Below are positions 23,769-34,123 of a DNA stretch of 64,000 nt, piece by piece. The position numbers were made by a program, and so were the translations under genes. The stretch comes from Stutzerimonas stutzeri (GTDB lineage: Bacteria > Pseudomonadota > Gammaproteobacteria > Pseudomonadales > Pseudomonadaceae). Location: positions 248,001-312,000 of the forward strand of contig NZ_CP139348.1 of the NCBI RefSeq assembly GCF_038561965.1, given 5' to 3'. Below the pieces are notes generated by a model that did not search any database, had not been told where the DNA came from, and saw only the letters and a list, made by a program, of their open reading frames with translations. Each line of letters begins with the position of its first letter. Within the stretch, counting starts at the first letter, position 1.

Positions 23769-25852
23769 TGCTTAGGCCATGTGCATGTTTACTGCTGCTC
23801 TGTCTGGCGGTCGTCGCCCGGGCCGACGTGTTGCCGCTGTCTACGCTGCTTGACGACGCTGCGGCCAGCTCGTCGGTACGTGCCGTGGATGCAGAGCTGG
23901 TAGCGCTCAAGGCGCAGCAGCAGCAGCGTGAAGCCGAGGCGGGTTGGCAATGGTTCGCGTCGGCAGGGGCGGGGCACTACCGTGAGCTCGTAACCGATGA
24001 CCTGCGTGACGATTACTACGGCCGCAATCTGGCCCTGGGGCTGCGCCACCCTCTGTTGGGCAGCCTGCACCGCCAGCTCGACGCCGTGCGCAACGTGGAA
24101 TCCGAACGCTTGCAACAGCAGGCACGTCGCGAACTGTATCGTCTCGAACAGCGATTAGCGCTCCGCAGTGCTTATGCCGATTGGTGGCGGGCGCAACAGG
24201 AGCAGCAATGGTGCCGGTCGCTTGCCGGCAGTGCCGAGCAGGCCCGCCTCCGCTTGGCCGAGCGCGTGCGCGGCGGCTGGCTGCTGGCCTCCGAGGCGCG
24301 TCTGCTGGACGCTCGTTGGCAAGGGCTGCAGCAAAGATGCGCTGGAAACCAGCTGGTACTGGATGAAACCCGCTTCAGCCTGCAGGCGCTGTCCGGTCGG
24401 CCGATCGAGCTGCAGCAACAGGCTCGTGCCGAGGCGCTCGCGCTCTCTGCGCAGCCTGTCGGCACCTGGCTGCAGGCCCTTGAGGCGCACCCGCGTTTAC
24501 AACAGCGGCGCGAACAAGTACGGCGGGCCGAGCAGAATCGTAAGTCGCCGTGGTACGCAGGGGTTGATTCGAGCTTCAGCGTGGCGCAGAGCTACGAGGA
24601 CCGCAGCGGCAGCAGCAAGCCGGGCGATGGGCTGGTTGCCAGCATCAATTTGTCGACACCCTTCGATCCGCTGGGCTATGGCCGGGCGCGTGGCGATGAA
24701 GGCGAAGCCCGGAAGCAGTCGGCACTGGCTCAGTTGGAGGCTGAGCGTGAGCAGATGGTCCAGGGGCTGGCGCAGGCACTGCGCACACAACGGCTGGCGG
24801 CCGATGAGTTACCCCTGGCACGCCAACAACTGGAGGCGTCTGCGCTGGCGCTACACGAGCAGCGTCTGCGCCGTGAAGGTGAGATCGACCAGGCGTTGCT
24901 CGGCGCGATAACCGCAGAACTCGAGCATGGCTATTCCGGTTTGCGGCTGATCGCTGCCTGGCACAGCCTATGGCTGCGCGAGGCGGCACTGCGCTTGTTC
25001 GTCGAGGAAACTGCCGCGGCGTCCGCCTTGCTGGGGCCATCGCAGGCAGACTGGCCGGGGCTTGGCGAGGCCGCGAGCCGGTCGTCTGCAGTGCAGGAGG
25101 GTGGCTGGCGACAGGGCGTGTATGTCTGGGACAGCCGACGCCTGCTCGACCCGCAAACCCGCGCCGAAGCACTGCAGGCCTTGCACGCGGCAGGCATGCG
25201 ACGGGTTCATCTAGGGCTTAGTGCGGCCCAGGTAGCTGAGCCGATGCGACTGCGCGGCCAGCTTTCCGACACCCTGCGAGATGCGCGGGCGCGCGGGCTG
25301 GAGGTAACGCTTCTGCTCGGCGAACCGCAATGGCTTCTGCCAGGCCCGCGCCAGGATCTCATTGAACTGCTGAAAACGCTGGCGTCACTGCCCTTCGATG
25401 CGCTGCATCTGGATCTGGAGGTCGAGCAGCTCGGCTGGCCAGTGCCACCGGCCCGTCTGCGCGACTGGATGGACACGCTCGAAGCGGTGATGCAGGTCAG
25501 CCCATGGCCGCTGGAATTGTCTAGCCACCACCGCTGGTTTGCCCAGCCTGCTGCCGGTGAGTACTGCGTCCCCTGTCGTCTGCAGCAGCGAGGCGTTAGC
25601 CAAGTCAGTCTCATGATCTACACCCGTAACCCGGACCGCAGCGCTCAACTGGCGGAGGGCATTGCCCGGCGCTGGCCCGGGCTCAGGTTTCGTCTGGCAC
25701 AAAGCGTGGAGCCGCAGCTCTCTGCACAAGAGAGCTGGAAGGATGCTTCCCGACTTCAGCTGGAAAAACAGGTCGCGAGCTGGCGACACCGCCTGCAGGC
25801 GGTGTCTGTGAGCGGCATCGACTGGCAGGACTGGTCCTACTTCCCTCATTGA
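23768..25852 (+). CDS. TolC-like outer-membrane factor fused to a beta/alpha-barrel-like domain
   Basis: A 694-residue exported protein: signal peptide 1-19 (VVARA|DV), then a long helical, Gln/Arg/Leu-rich part to about residue 430 with two related halves, typical of outer-membrane efflux (TolC) proteins. Residues 450-694 are a second domain with alternating strands and helices: GVYVWDS, RRVHLGLS, GLEVTLLLG, ALHLDLEVEQ, PLELSSHH, QVSLMIY, FRLAQSVEPQ and VSGIDWQDWSYF. This reads as a TIM-barrel, perhaps glycoside-hydrolase-like; acidic candidates are D549, E551, E553, E648 and E655. Ordinary TolC proteins end after the first part. The exporter may carry its own glycan-processing domain (inference). 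Confidence 0.75.
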   Translation: MLRPCACLLLLCLAVVARADVLPLSTLLDDAAASSSVRAVDAELVALKAQQQQREAEAGWQWFASAGAGHYRELVTDDLRDDYYGRNLALGLRHPLLGSLHRQLDAVRNVESERLQQQARRELYRLEQRLALRSAYADWWRAQQEQQWCRSLAGSAEQARLRLAERVRGGWLLASEARLLDARWQGLQQRCAGNQLVLDETRFSLQALSGRPIELQQQARAEALALSAQPVGTWLQALEAHPRLQQRREQVRRAEQNRKSPWYAGVDSSFSVAQSYEDRSGSSKPGDGLVASINLSTPFDPLGYGRARGDEGEARKQSALAQLEAEREQMVQGLAQALRTQRLAADELPLARQQLEASALALHEQRLRREGEIDQALLGAITAELEHGYSGLRLIAAWHSLWLREAALRLFVEETAAASALLGPSQADWPGLGEAASRSSAVQEGGWRQGVYVWDSRRLLDPQTRAEALQALHAAGMRRVHLGLSAAQVAEPMRLRGQLSDTLRDARARGLEVTLLLGEPQWLLPGPRQDLIELLKTLASLPFDALHLDLEVEQLGWPVPPARLRDWMDTLEAVMQVSPWPLELSSHHRWFAQPAAGEYCVPCRLQQRGVSQVSLMIYTRNPDRSAQLAEGIARRWPGLRFRLAQSVEPQLSAQESWKDASRLQLEKQVASWRHRLQAVSVSGIDWQDWSYFPH

Positions 25853-25862
25853 GCTGAACCGC

Positions 25863-26876
25863 ATGAAGATCAAATTTTCCAGCGCCAAGGAGCAGCAGCC
25901 GGCCCAGGAGCAAGGGCTTCACGTGCTCTATGCACCAGGCAAACGCATGGCCTTTCGGTTGCGCTGGTACCTCATCCTCTTGGCCGTCGTCAGCCCGTTG
26001 CTTTGGCTGGTGGTGCGCTGGGCGTTTGCGCTCTGGTTGATCGAAGCTCCGGCACAGCTGCATCTGCCTAGCGGGGAGCTCCGCGCGCGTGACGGCGCCC
26101 AGGTCAGCCAGCTACTGGTTCAGCCGGGACAACGCGTGAAGGCGGGGGAGGTGCTGGTTCGACTGGACAACCCGGAGTGGCGTGCGCGTCGCTTTCTGCT
26201 GGCCGCAGCCGTTGACGCGCCAGATATGATCGAGCGTGAAGCGCTGGAGCGCGAGCGAGCCCTGCTCGAAGTCCTGTTATCGCGTGCGCAGGCGCGCGTC
26301 GATCAGATGCAGCGCTTGTTCGACAACGGTGCTGCCACCCGTGGCGAATTGTTGTCGGCCGCCGATCAGCGCGACGCGCGCTTACGCGACATCTACCAAT
26401 TGGCGCAGCGTACTCGGCCGGCCGTGAGCGTTGATCAACGCCAGCGCGAGCTGGAACTTGCCTGGCTGGACAATCGCTTGCAGGCGCTTGAGCTGCGCGC
26501 CGAGGAAGACGGCAAGGTCGGCGAGATTCTGGTGGCGCCAGGCGAGAATGTCGGCCCAGGTACGCCCTTGCTGCGTTTGGAGCGCGACGGTGAGGCGCAG
26601 GTGTGGGTCTATCTCCACCCACGGCATGCCGCTGATGCTGTGGTCGGCAAGTCCCTGACGCTGGTCTTCCCGGATGGCAGCAAACGCCCGGCGCAGGTGA
26701 TGCAAACGGTAGATGACGCGGCATCGGTGCCCCTCGAGCTACGCCCGCCGTTCAGCGCACCGACGCGCAGCTTGAGAGTGATCGCACGCGTAGATGACCT
26801 GCCGGAGCGCTGGCGTATCGATCGGCTCGGCCTGAAGGCCCGCTTCCCTCATGACTGGCTGCCATTCGCTGACTGA
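25863..26876 (+). CDS. HlyD/Alg44-like periplasmic adaptor
   Basis: A 337-residue membrane-fusion protein. A cytosolic N-terminus of about 33 residues precedes one membrane helix (about 34-62, LILLAVVSPLLWLVVRWAFAL). The periplasmic part has a split biotinyl-lipoyl-like domain (VSQLLVQPGQRVKAGEVLVRLDNPEW and GKVGEILVAPGENVGPGTPLLRLE) on either side of a helical hairpin, then a beta-barrel. It starts 10 bases after the outer-membrane factor gene, completing a synthase-adaptor-outer membrane channel set. No PilZ domain is present, unlike Alg44. It would bridge the synthase in the inner membrane to the TolC-like channel. The 3' end faces the convergent hydrolase gene 6 bases away. Confidence 0.87.
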   Translation: MKIKFSSAKEQQPAQEQGLHVLYAPGKRMAFRLRWYLILLAVVSPLLWLVVRWAFALWLIEAPAQLHLPSGELRARDGAQVSQLLVQPGQRVKAGEVLVRLDNPEWRARRFLLAAAVDAPDMIEREALERERALLEVLLSRAQARVDQMQRLFDNGAATRGELLSAADQRDARLRDIYQLAQRTRPAVSVDQRQRELELAWLDNRLQALELRAEEDGKVGEILVAPGENVGPGTPLLRLERDGEAQVWVYLHPRHAADAVVGKSLTLVFPDGSKRPAQVMQTVDDAASVPLELRPPFSAPTRSLRVIARVDDLPERWRIDRLGLKARFPHDWLPFAD

Positions 26877-26882
26877 ATTGCG

Positions 26883-27911
26883 TCAGGCTTGCAGCAGCCA
26901 CTGCGGAATTCGCCGCTCCAGGTAGTAGCGCGGCCGACGTGGCGAGCCTTCGACAAAGCCAACGTGGCCACCTCGGGCGTGTAGCTCGAGAGTCGTGGTC
27001 GCCGACAGCTCGGTCGATTCCGGCACGCTGTGGCGGAACACGAAGGGGTCGTCAGCGGCCTGGATCAGCAGCGTCGGTGTCGTGATCGCTGGCAGGTAGT
27101 AGCGGCTGGAGGCGCGTCGGTAGTAGTCCTGGGCGTCGCTGTAGCCATGCAGTGGCGCAGTGAAACGGCCGTCGAAATCCCAGAAGGTGCGCATGCCGTG
27201 CAGCGGCCCAAGGCTCTGCAGCGCACCGAGATGGTCCAGCAGACCCTCGCGCTGGAAGCGCTGCTGTTTGTCCTTCACATAGGCGACCATCGCCTTCATG
27301 AAGTGCGCCTGATAAATACGCGAGAAGCCAAGGCCGATACGGTCGGCGCACTGGTCCAGGCGGAACGGCACGGACACTGCCACCGCCTTGCGCAACGGAC
27401 AGCTGGCGGCGGTTTCACCCAGGTACTTGAGCAGCACATTGCCGCCCAGCGAATAACCCACCGCATACAGGGGCGCCATTGGCCGGCAGGCTTGCAGATG
27501 CGCAATCACCTCGGCGAGGTCATCGCTGGCGCCGGAATGATAGGCGCGCGGCAGCAGGTTCGGTTCGCCCGAGCAGCCGCGCCAGTTGATGGCGACGCTG
27601 GCGCAGCCGCGGGCGGCCAACTGTTGCTGCAGGCCGATCACGTAGAGCGAGTTCGACGAGCCGGTCAGCCCGTGCAGTACGAGAACCAGAGGCGCGCTTG
27701 CTACATGCGGGCCATGCCAGTCCAGATCGATGAAGTCGCCATCGCTCAGCCACAGCCGTTCACGCATACGCTCAAGATGCGGCGCTCGGCGAAAGAACGG
27801 ATTCCACAGCGTCTGCAGATGCGGCCCAGGCAGCCACCAGGCGGGTTGGAAGGTTTCGGACACGGTCGCGCGGATTTCCTCTGGTTTGAGCTGAACGTAG
27901 AGCGTCGGCAT
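26883..27911 (-). CDS. YheT-like alpha/beta hydrolase
   Basis: A 342-residue soluble hydrolase of the YheT/ABHD1-3 group. Signatures are AWWLPGPHLQTLW near residue 24, LVLHGLTGSSNSLYV near 80 (oxyanion region), INWRGCSGEPN near 108, the nucleophile elbow GYSLGGNVLLKYLGE near 152, ADDPFVF with the acid and GGHVGF with the catalytic His. Substrates of bacterial members are unknown; esters or lipids are likely. As I recall PAO1, this gene directly follows laoR there, so the polysaccharide operon appears inserted between them. It has an isolated transcription unit on the minus strand. Confidence 0.85.
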   Translation of the reverse strand: MPTLYVQLKPEEIRATVSETFQPAWWLPGPHLQTLWNPFFRRAPHLERMRERLWLSDGDFIDLDWHGPHVASAPLVLVLHGLTGSSNSLYVIGLQQQLAARGCASVAINWRGCSGEPNLLPRAYHSGASDDLAEVIAHLQACRPMAPLYAVGYSLGGNVLLKYLGETAASCPLRKAVAVSVPFRLDQCADRIGLGFSRIYQAHFMKAMVAYVKDKQQRFQREGLLDHLGALQSLGPLHGMRTFWDFDGRFTAPLHGYSDAQDYYRRASSRYYLPAITTPTLLIQAADDPFVFRHSVPESTELSATTTLELHARGGHVGFVEGSPRRPRYYLERRIPQWLLQA

Positions 27912-28040
27912 CAGGAAGAAAAGCAGGATGCAGATGCTGAATGAGAGTGGCCATCCGCCGGCGTATGCCTTTGGAGATATGGTCAGCGCGGCGCGAGCAG
28001 TGGAAAGTGGCTATCGATAGACTCATCCGGAATCCAGTCC

Positions 28041-28445
28041 ATGACCCTTACCCCCTTTGATCAACTGCTGGCCGCTGCGCGCCAAGAGCGCGAACCCCAG
28101 CGACTGCTGTTCGTCTTCGTCAGCGCCGAACTGCCGGACGATGCCACCGAGGCCGAGCGCCAGCGCTTCGAGGAAAACGCCGGCGGCTCGCTGAAACCGG
28201 TACTCTGCGTCGACAAGCTACCCGAGGAACTGAGCGATTTCGCCGCGCTGCGCGATGAATCCGCGCGCACCGGGGTGGCTTGGGACTTGCTGTTTGCCGC
28301 CGCGCTGCCGGGGCAGGGCGGTATCACGCCGAACGCAGATGACGCCGAGCAGCCGCTGAAGATGATGGTCAGCGCCATCGAGACCGGCAATATCGGCCGC
28401 TTTCTGGCCTTCGATTGCAACGGCCAGACCGTCGACTTCTACTGA
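28041..28445 (+). CDS. Conserved pseudomonad protein of unknown function
   Basis: A 134-residue acidic soluble protein without signal peptide or known motifs. It begins MTLTPFDQLLAAARQ, has a central RLLFVFVSAELPDDA strand-like segment and ends in RFLAFDCNGQTVDFY. Orthologues sit next to rsmD in pseudomonads and are sometimes labelled ribonucleotide reductase alpha subunit, for which nothing here gives support. It faces convergent rsmD 11 bases away and is divergent from the YheT-like gene. Confidence 0.65.
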   Translation: MTLTPFDQLLAAARQEREPQRLLFVFVSAELPDDATEAERQRFEENAGGSLKPVLCVDKLPEELSDFAALRDESARTGVAWDLLFAAALPGQGGITPNADDAEQPLKMMVSAIETGNIGRFLAFDCNGQTVDFY

Positions 28446-28456
28446 AACCTTCGGCC

Positions 28457-29071
28457 TCAGCTCGCCGCAGCGTCGGGCGGCGTGCTGCGCTCCCACAGCG
28501 CGTAGTGCACCTTGCCGGCCTTCTTTTCCCGGTGCAGCCGCCAGTTGCCGGGCAGGCCGAGGCTGGATGGCAGCGCTTCGCTTTCGGTGTAGATCCAGGC
28601 GTGCTCGGCCAGCCAGCCTCTCGTTTCCAGTAGCTCGCAGGCCGGTTGCAGCAGGTTCTTGCTGAACGGCGGGTCGAGGAATACCAGGTCGAAGGGCGTC
28701 GGCGACTGCGTATCCAGGTAGCGCAGGGCGTCGCTTTGCAGCAGCTGGCCGTGGCCGCAGTTGAGCGTATCCAGATGCTTGCGCAAGCTGGCGATGGCAT
28801 TGGCATTGACGTCCAGCGCCAGGGCCATGCTGGCGCCGCGTGACAGGGCTTCGAGATAGATCGCGCCACTGCCGGTAAACGGGTCGAGCACTCGCGCGCC
28901 GGACAGGTACGGCGCGATCCAGTTGAACAGGGTTTCGCGAACCCGGTCCGGCGTCGGCCGCAGGCCCTCGGCGTCAGGGAAGCTGAAGCGGCGCGAGCGC
29001 CATTCGCCGCCGATGATTCGCAACTGGCCCTGGCCGCCGTGGGCGTTGGGGCGAATGGGTGGATTGGCCAT
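28457..29071 (-). CDS. rsmD: 16S rRNA (guanine-966-N2) methyltransferase
   Basis: A 204-residue SAM-dependent methyltransferase that modifies G966 of 16S rRNA. It has the N-terminal RIIGGEWRSRRFSFPDAEGLRPTPDRVRETLFNW block typical of RsmD, the SAM motif VLDPFTGSGAIYLEALSRGA near residue 63 and the catalytic LDPPF motif near 135. The ATG at 29071 overlaps the stop of the upstream peptidase gene as TGATG, so it is translated as part of the M16 pair operon. Confidence 0.95.
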   Translation of the reverse strand: MANPPIRPNAHGGQGQLRIIGGEWRSRRFSFPDAEGLRPTPDRVRETLFNWIAPYLSGARVLDPFTGSGAIYLEALSRGASMALALDVNANAIASLRKHLDTLNCGHGQLLQSDALRYLDTQSPTPFDLVFLDPPFSKNLLQPACELLETRGWLAEHAWIYTESEALPSSLGLPGNWRLHREKKAGKVHYALWERSTPPDAAAS

Positions 29072-30612
29072 CAATGCTCCGGAACGCCGCTGGGCTGTTC
29101 GACTGGTTTTTCGGTGGGCGGCGGCAGTGGTTGCTGCTCGACGCTGGGGCCGGCGGTGACGATGACGAAGGCGTCTTCCTGCAGGTGTTTGTTCATCGCT
29201 GTCTTGACCTGCTCAACCGTCAGCGACTGCACCTCAGTCATGAAATCTTCCAGGTAGGTCAACGGTAAGCCGTAGAAGCCGATGCTGCCTAGCTGGCCGA
29301 CGATGGCTGCGTTGCTTGCCGTGGACAGCGGGAAGCTGCCGGCAATCTCGCGCTTGCTGCGCTGCAGTTCGGCTTCGCTGGGGCCTTCGGCGAGGTAGTC
29401 GCGTACCAGCTGCTGCACCAGCTCAAGCGCGCCGTCGGTGAGCTCGGCACGGGTCTGCATGCTGATCATGAACGGCCCTTCGGCGCGCATCGGGCTGAAG
29501 CCGGAATAGATGCCGTAGGTCAGGCCGCGTTTCTCGCGCACTTCCTCCATCAGCCGCGTACCGAAGCCGCCGCCGCCGAGTATCTGGTTGCCCAGGTAGA
29601 GCGCTGCGTAGTCCGGGTGACCGCGCGGAATGCCGAGCTGGGCCAGCATCAGGTGGCTCTGGTTGGACGGGAAGTCGATATGGTGCTTGCCGGCCGCCGG
29701 TGCCTTGGGTGTCGGCGTTGCAGGCAGCGCCGTGCCTTGCGGCAGTGCTGCGGAAACTTCGCCAGCCAGTGCCTCGGCTTCTTCGCGGGAAAGGTCGCCG
29801 ACCAGCGCGATTACCGTGTTGCCTGCCGCGTACCCGCGGGCATGGAATTCACGCAGCTGCTCGACACTGATCGCTGCTACCGATTCGGCCGTACCCTCGC
29901 TAGGGTGAGCGTAAGGGTGGTCGCCGTAGAGCTGAGCGAACAGCTCAAGGCTGGCCAACTTGCCGGGGTTCTGTTTCTGGAACTCGAAACCGGCCAGCAG
30001 CTGGTTCTTGATGCGTTGCAGCGAATCGGCCGGGAAGGTCGGTTGCCCGATGACCTGATTGAACAGCGCCAATGCCGGCTCACGCTTGTCCTGGTCGCTC
30101 AGGCTGCGCAGGCTGACAACCGCCATGTCGCGGTAGGAACCGTTGCCGAAATCCGCGCCGAGGCCTTCGAAACCGCGGGCGATGGCGCTGACGTCCTTGC
30201 CCTCGACGCCCTCGTTGAGCATGGCGTTGGTCAGCAAAGCCAGACCGGGTACATCGCCGTCCTGGCTGCTACCGGCGGAGAAGGTCAGGCGCAGATCGAA
30301 CATTGGCAGCTCACGGGCTTCGACGAACAGCACCTTGGCGCCTTCGGCGGTCTGCCAGCTCTGGATGTCCAGCTTGCGCCGAGCGAGCGGTTGGTCGCCC
30401 AGCTCGCTCAGCGACTCCAGGCGCGGCTTTTCAGGCGCTGCGGTTGCTACGGTCGGCACGGCGGGCTGGGTAGCCTCGCGGGCTACGTCCTGCTTCACCG
30501 GTTCGCCGGGTTGCGGCAGGGCCTTGGAGCCCTCATCGCAGCCCGTCAGGCCGAGGCCGGCCACCAGCAACACGCCCAGTAGGCCGTTGCGCAGAGCTCT
30601 GAAATCAATCAT
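29071..30612 (-). CDS. M16 peptidase-like lipoprotein without the zinc site
   Basis: A 513-residue protein with a lipoprotein signal (GLGLTGC lipobox, Cys at about residue 25) and an acidic/Pro-rich linker, then two M16 half-domains. At the position of the zinc-binding HxxEH the sequence reads LLTNAMLNEG, so it cannot bind zinc in the usual way. The C-terminal half retains the REKRGLTYGIYSGF motif (R/Y substrate-binding pair). It therefore looks like the non-catalytic partner of the adjacent M16 peptidase, as in mitochondrial processing peptidase alpha/beta. The ATG (30612) lies inside the end of the upstream gene (8-base overlap). Confidence 0.87.
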   Translation of the reverse strand: MIDFRALRNGLLGVLLVAGLGLTGCDEGSKALPQPGEPVKQDVAREATQPAVPTVATAAPEKPRLESLSELGDQPLARRKLDIQSWQTAEGAKVLFVEARELPMFDLRLTFSAGSSQDGDVPGLALLTNAMLNEGVEGKDVSAIARGFEGLGADFGNGSYRDMAVVSLRSLSDQDKREPALALFNQVIGQPTFPADSLQRIKNQLLAGFEFQKQNPGKLASLELFAQLYGDHPYAHPSEGTAESVAAISVEQLREFHARGYAAGNTVIALVGDLSREEAEALAGEVSAALPQGTALPATPTPKAPAAGKHHIDFPSNQSHLMLAQLGIPRGHPDYAALYLGNQILGGGGFGTRLMEEVREKRGLTYGIYSGFSPMRAEGPFMISMQTRAELTDGALELVQQLVRDYLAEGPSEAELQRSKREIAGSFPLSTASNAAIVGQLGSIGFYGLPLTYLEDFMTEVQSLTVEQVKTAMNKHLQEDAFVIVTAGPSVEQQPLPPPTEKPVEQPSGVPEH

Positions 30613-31957
30613 CACGGGCTTCCTCGGGCAAAACATGGGCGACGCTCAGGCGGGAGCGGGTGAAGTAATTACGCGCAGCTTGCTGGATGTCCTCGGGCGT
30701 CACGGCTTCCAAGGCGCTCAGCTCTTCGTCCATCAGGCGCCAGGACAGCCCAACGGTTTCCAGCTTGCCGATGGTGGTGGCCTGCTGGGTGATGGAATCG
30801 CGTTCGTAGACCAGGCCGGCGATGACCTGCGCACGCACGCGCTCGAGTTCCTCGGCAGAGGGTGGTGCCTGCTTGAGCGCATCCAGTTGCTGCCACAGAC
30901 CGGCTTCGACTTCCTCGAGCGTCCGACCCTTCTGCATGTTCGGTGCGGCGCTGAGGACGAACAGGCTGTCGCCGCGGGCATAGGCGTCGTACCAGGCTGA
31001 GGCGCTGGTCACCAGCTCTTCGCCTCGCTCCAGCCGCTCCGGCAGGCGCGCGCTGTAGCCGCCATCGAGCAGGGCGGAGATCAAACGCAGCGCGTGGACT
31101 TGGCGTGCGTTCTCCTCAGTCGCCAGGCTTGGCGTGTTGAATGCCATCAACAGTGTGGGCAGCTGAGTCTTCACGTGCAGCTTGAGGCGGCGCTCGCCGG
31201 GTTCGGCGAGTTCCAGCGGCCGCTTGGCGCTCGGCACTTCGCGTTTTTCGATGTCACCGAAGAAGCGCTCGGCAAGGCCGCGCACTTCGTCCGCCGAGAC
31301 GTCACCGACCACCACCAGGGTGGCGTTGTTCGGGGCGTACCACTGCTCGTACCAGGCGCGCAATTCACCGGCTTGCATTCGGTTGAGGTCAGCCATCCAG
31401 CCGATTGTCGGGTTGCGGTAGCCGCTGGCGGGGTAGGCGATGGTCTTGAAACGCTCATAGGCCAGCGAGCTGGGCTTGTCATCGGTGCGCAGGCGACGTT
31501 CTTCCTTGATCACCTCGATTTCGCGAGCGAACTCGTCAGGCGGCAGCTTGAGACTGGCCAGGCGATCGGCTTCGAGCTCGAACGCCACGGGCAGGCGATC
31601 ACGCGCCAGCACTTGGTAGTAGGCGGTGTAGTCATCGCTGGTGAAGGCGTTTTCCTCGGCGCCGAGCTCGCGCAGGATGCGCGAAGCCTCGCCTGCATCG
31701 AGCTTGCGGCTGCCCTTGAACATCATGTGCTCGAGGGCGTGAGAGAGACCGGTCTGGCCGGCCGTCTCGTAGCTGGAACCAACTTTGTACCAGAGCTGGG
31801 AGACCACCACCGGCGCGCGATGATCCTCGCGAACGATGACCTTCAGACCGTTGTCGAGGAAGAACTCGTGGGTTGGCTGATTGTCTGCTGCTGCCAGCAG
31901 GGGCAGATAAAAGGCTCCGAGCAGCAGGGCGGCGGCGCGGCGTAACATCAGAGGCAT
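30605..31957 (-). CDS. M16 zinc peptidase (catalytic subunit)
   Basis: A 450-residue exported peptidase with a signal peptide of about 23 residues (LLLGAFYLPLLAAA|DN). The inverted zinc motif is complete: HALEHMMFKG near residue 70, with the distal Glu in EIEVIKEERR. The substrate-binding GYSARLPERL region is in the second half. Together with its inactive lipoprotein partner it probably forms a heterodimer at the periplasmic face of the outer or inner membrane, degrading peptides. It is the first gene of peptidase-peptidase-rsmD and is divergent from ftsY. The start could also be 31948. Confidence 0.92.
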   Translation of the reverse strand: MPLMLRRAAALLLGAFYLPLLAAADNQPTHEFFLDNGLKVIVREDHRAPVVVSQLWYKVGSSYETAGQTGLSHALEHMMFKGSRKLDAGEASRILRELGAEENAFTSDDYTAYYQVLARDRLPVAFELEADRLASLKLPPDEFAREIEVIKEERRLRTDDKPSSLAYERFKTIAYPASGYRNPTIGWMADLNRMQAGELRAWYEQWYAPNNATLVVVGDVSADEVRGLAERFFGDIEKREVPSAKRPLELAEPGERRLKLHVKTQLPTLLMAFNTPSLATEENARQVHALRLISALLDGGYSARLPERLERGEELVTSASAWYDAYARGDSLFVLSAAPNMQKGRTLEEVEAGLWQQLDALKQAPPSAEELERVRAQVIAGLVYERDSITQQATTIGKLETVGLSWRLMDEELSALEAVTPEDIQQAARNYFTRSRLSVAHVLPEEARDD

Positions 31958-32186
31958 AGTCGGGACTCGTCCAGTTGGTGTCCGCCACGGCAGACTGGCA
32001 GGGCGGCAACACGGCAGCCATGGTACTGGCGCGTGCGGATCAGGCAAAGCCGGGATATCCGCCGCTGAACCTGCCCTGATGCAGGAACCCGCGCTTAGCG
32101 CACCCGCTTTGCGAGGTGCTAGGATAGAGCCCGTTTGGCCGGCAGCGTGGCTGCTGGCGTATCGCATCCTTGAGAATACCTTCTCC

Positions 32187-34119
<1,933 letters not shown>

Positions 34120-34123
<4 letters not shown>

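Noticed and set aside
29617..30582. Open frame of about 320 codons opposite the M16 lipoprotein gene
   Set aside because: No ribosome-binding site, no motifs, and fully inside a supported gene.
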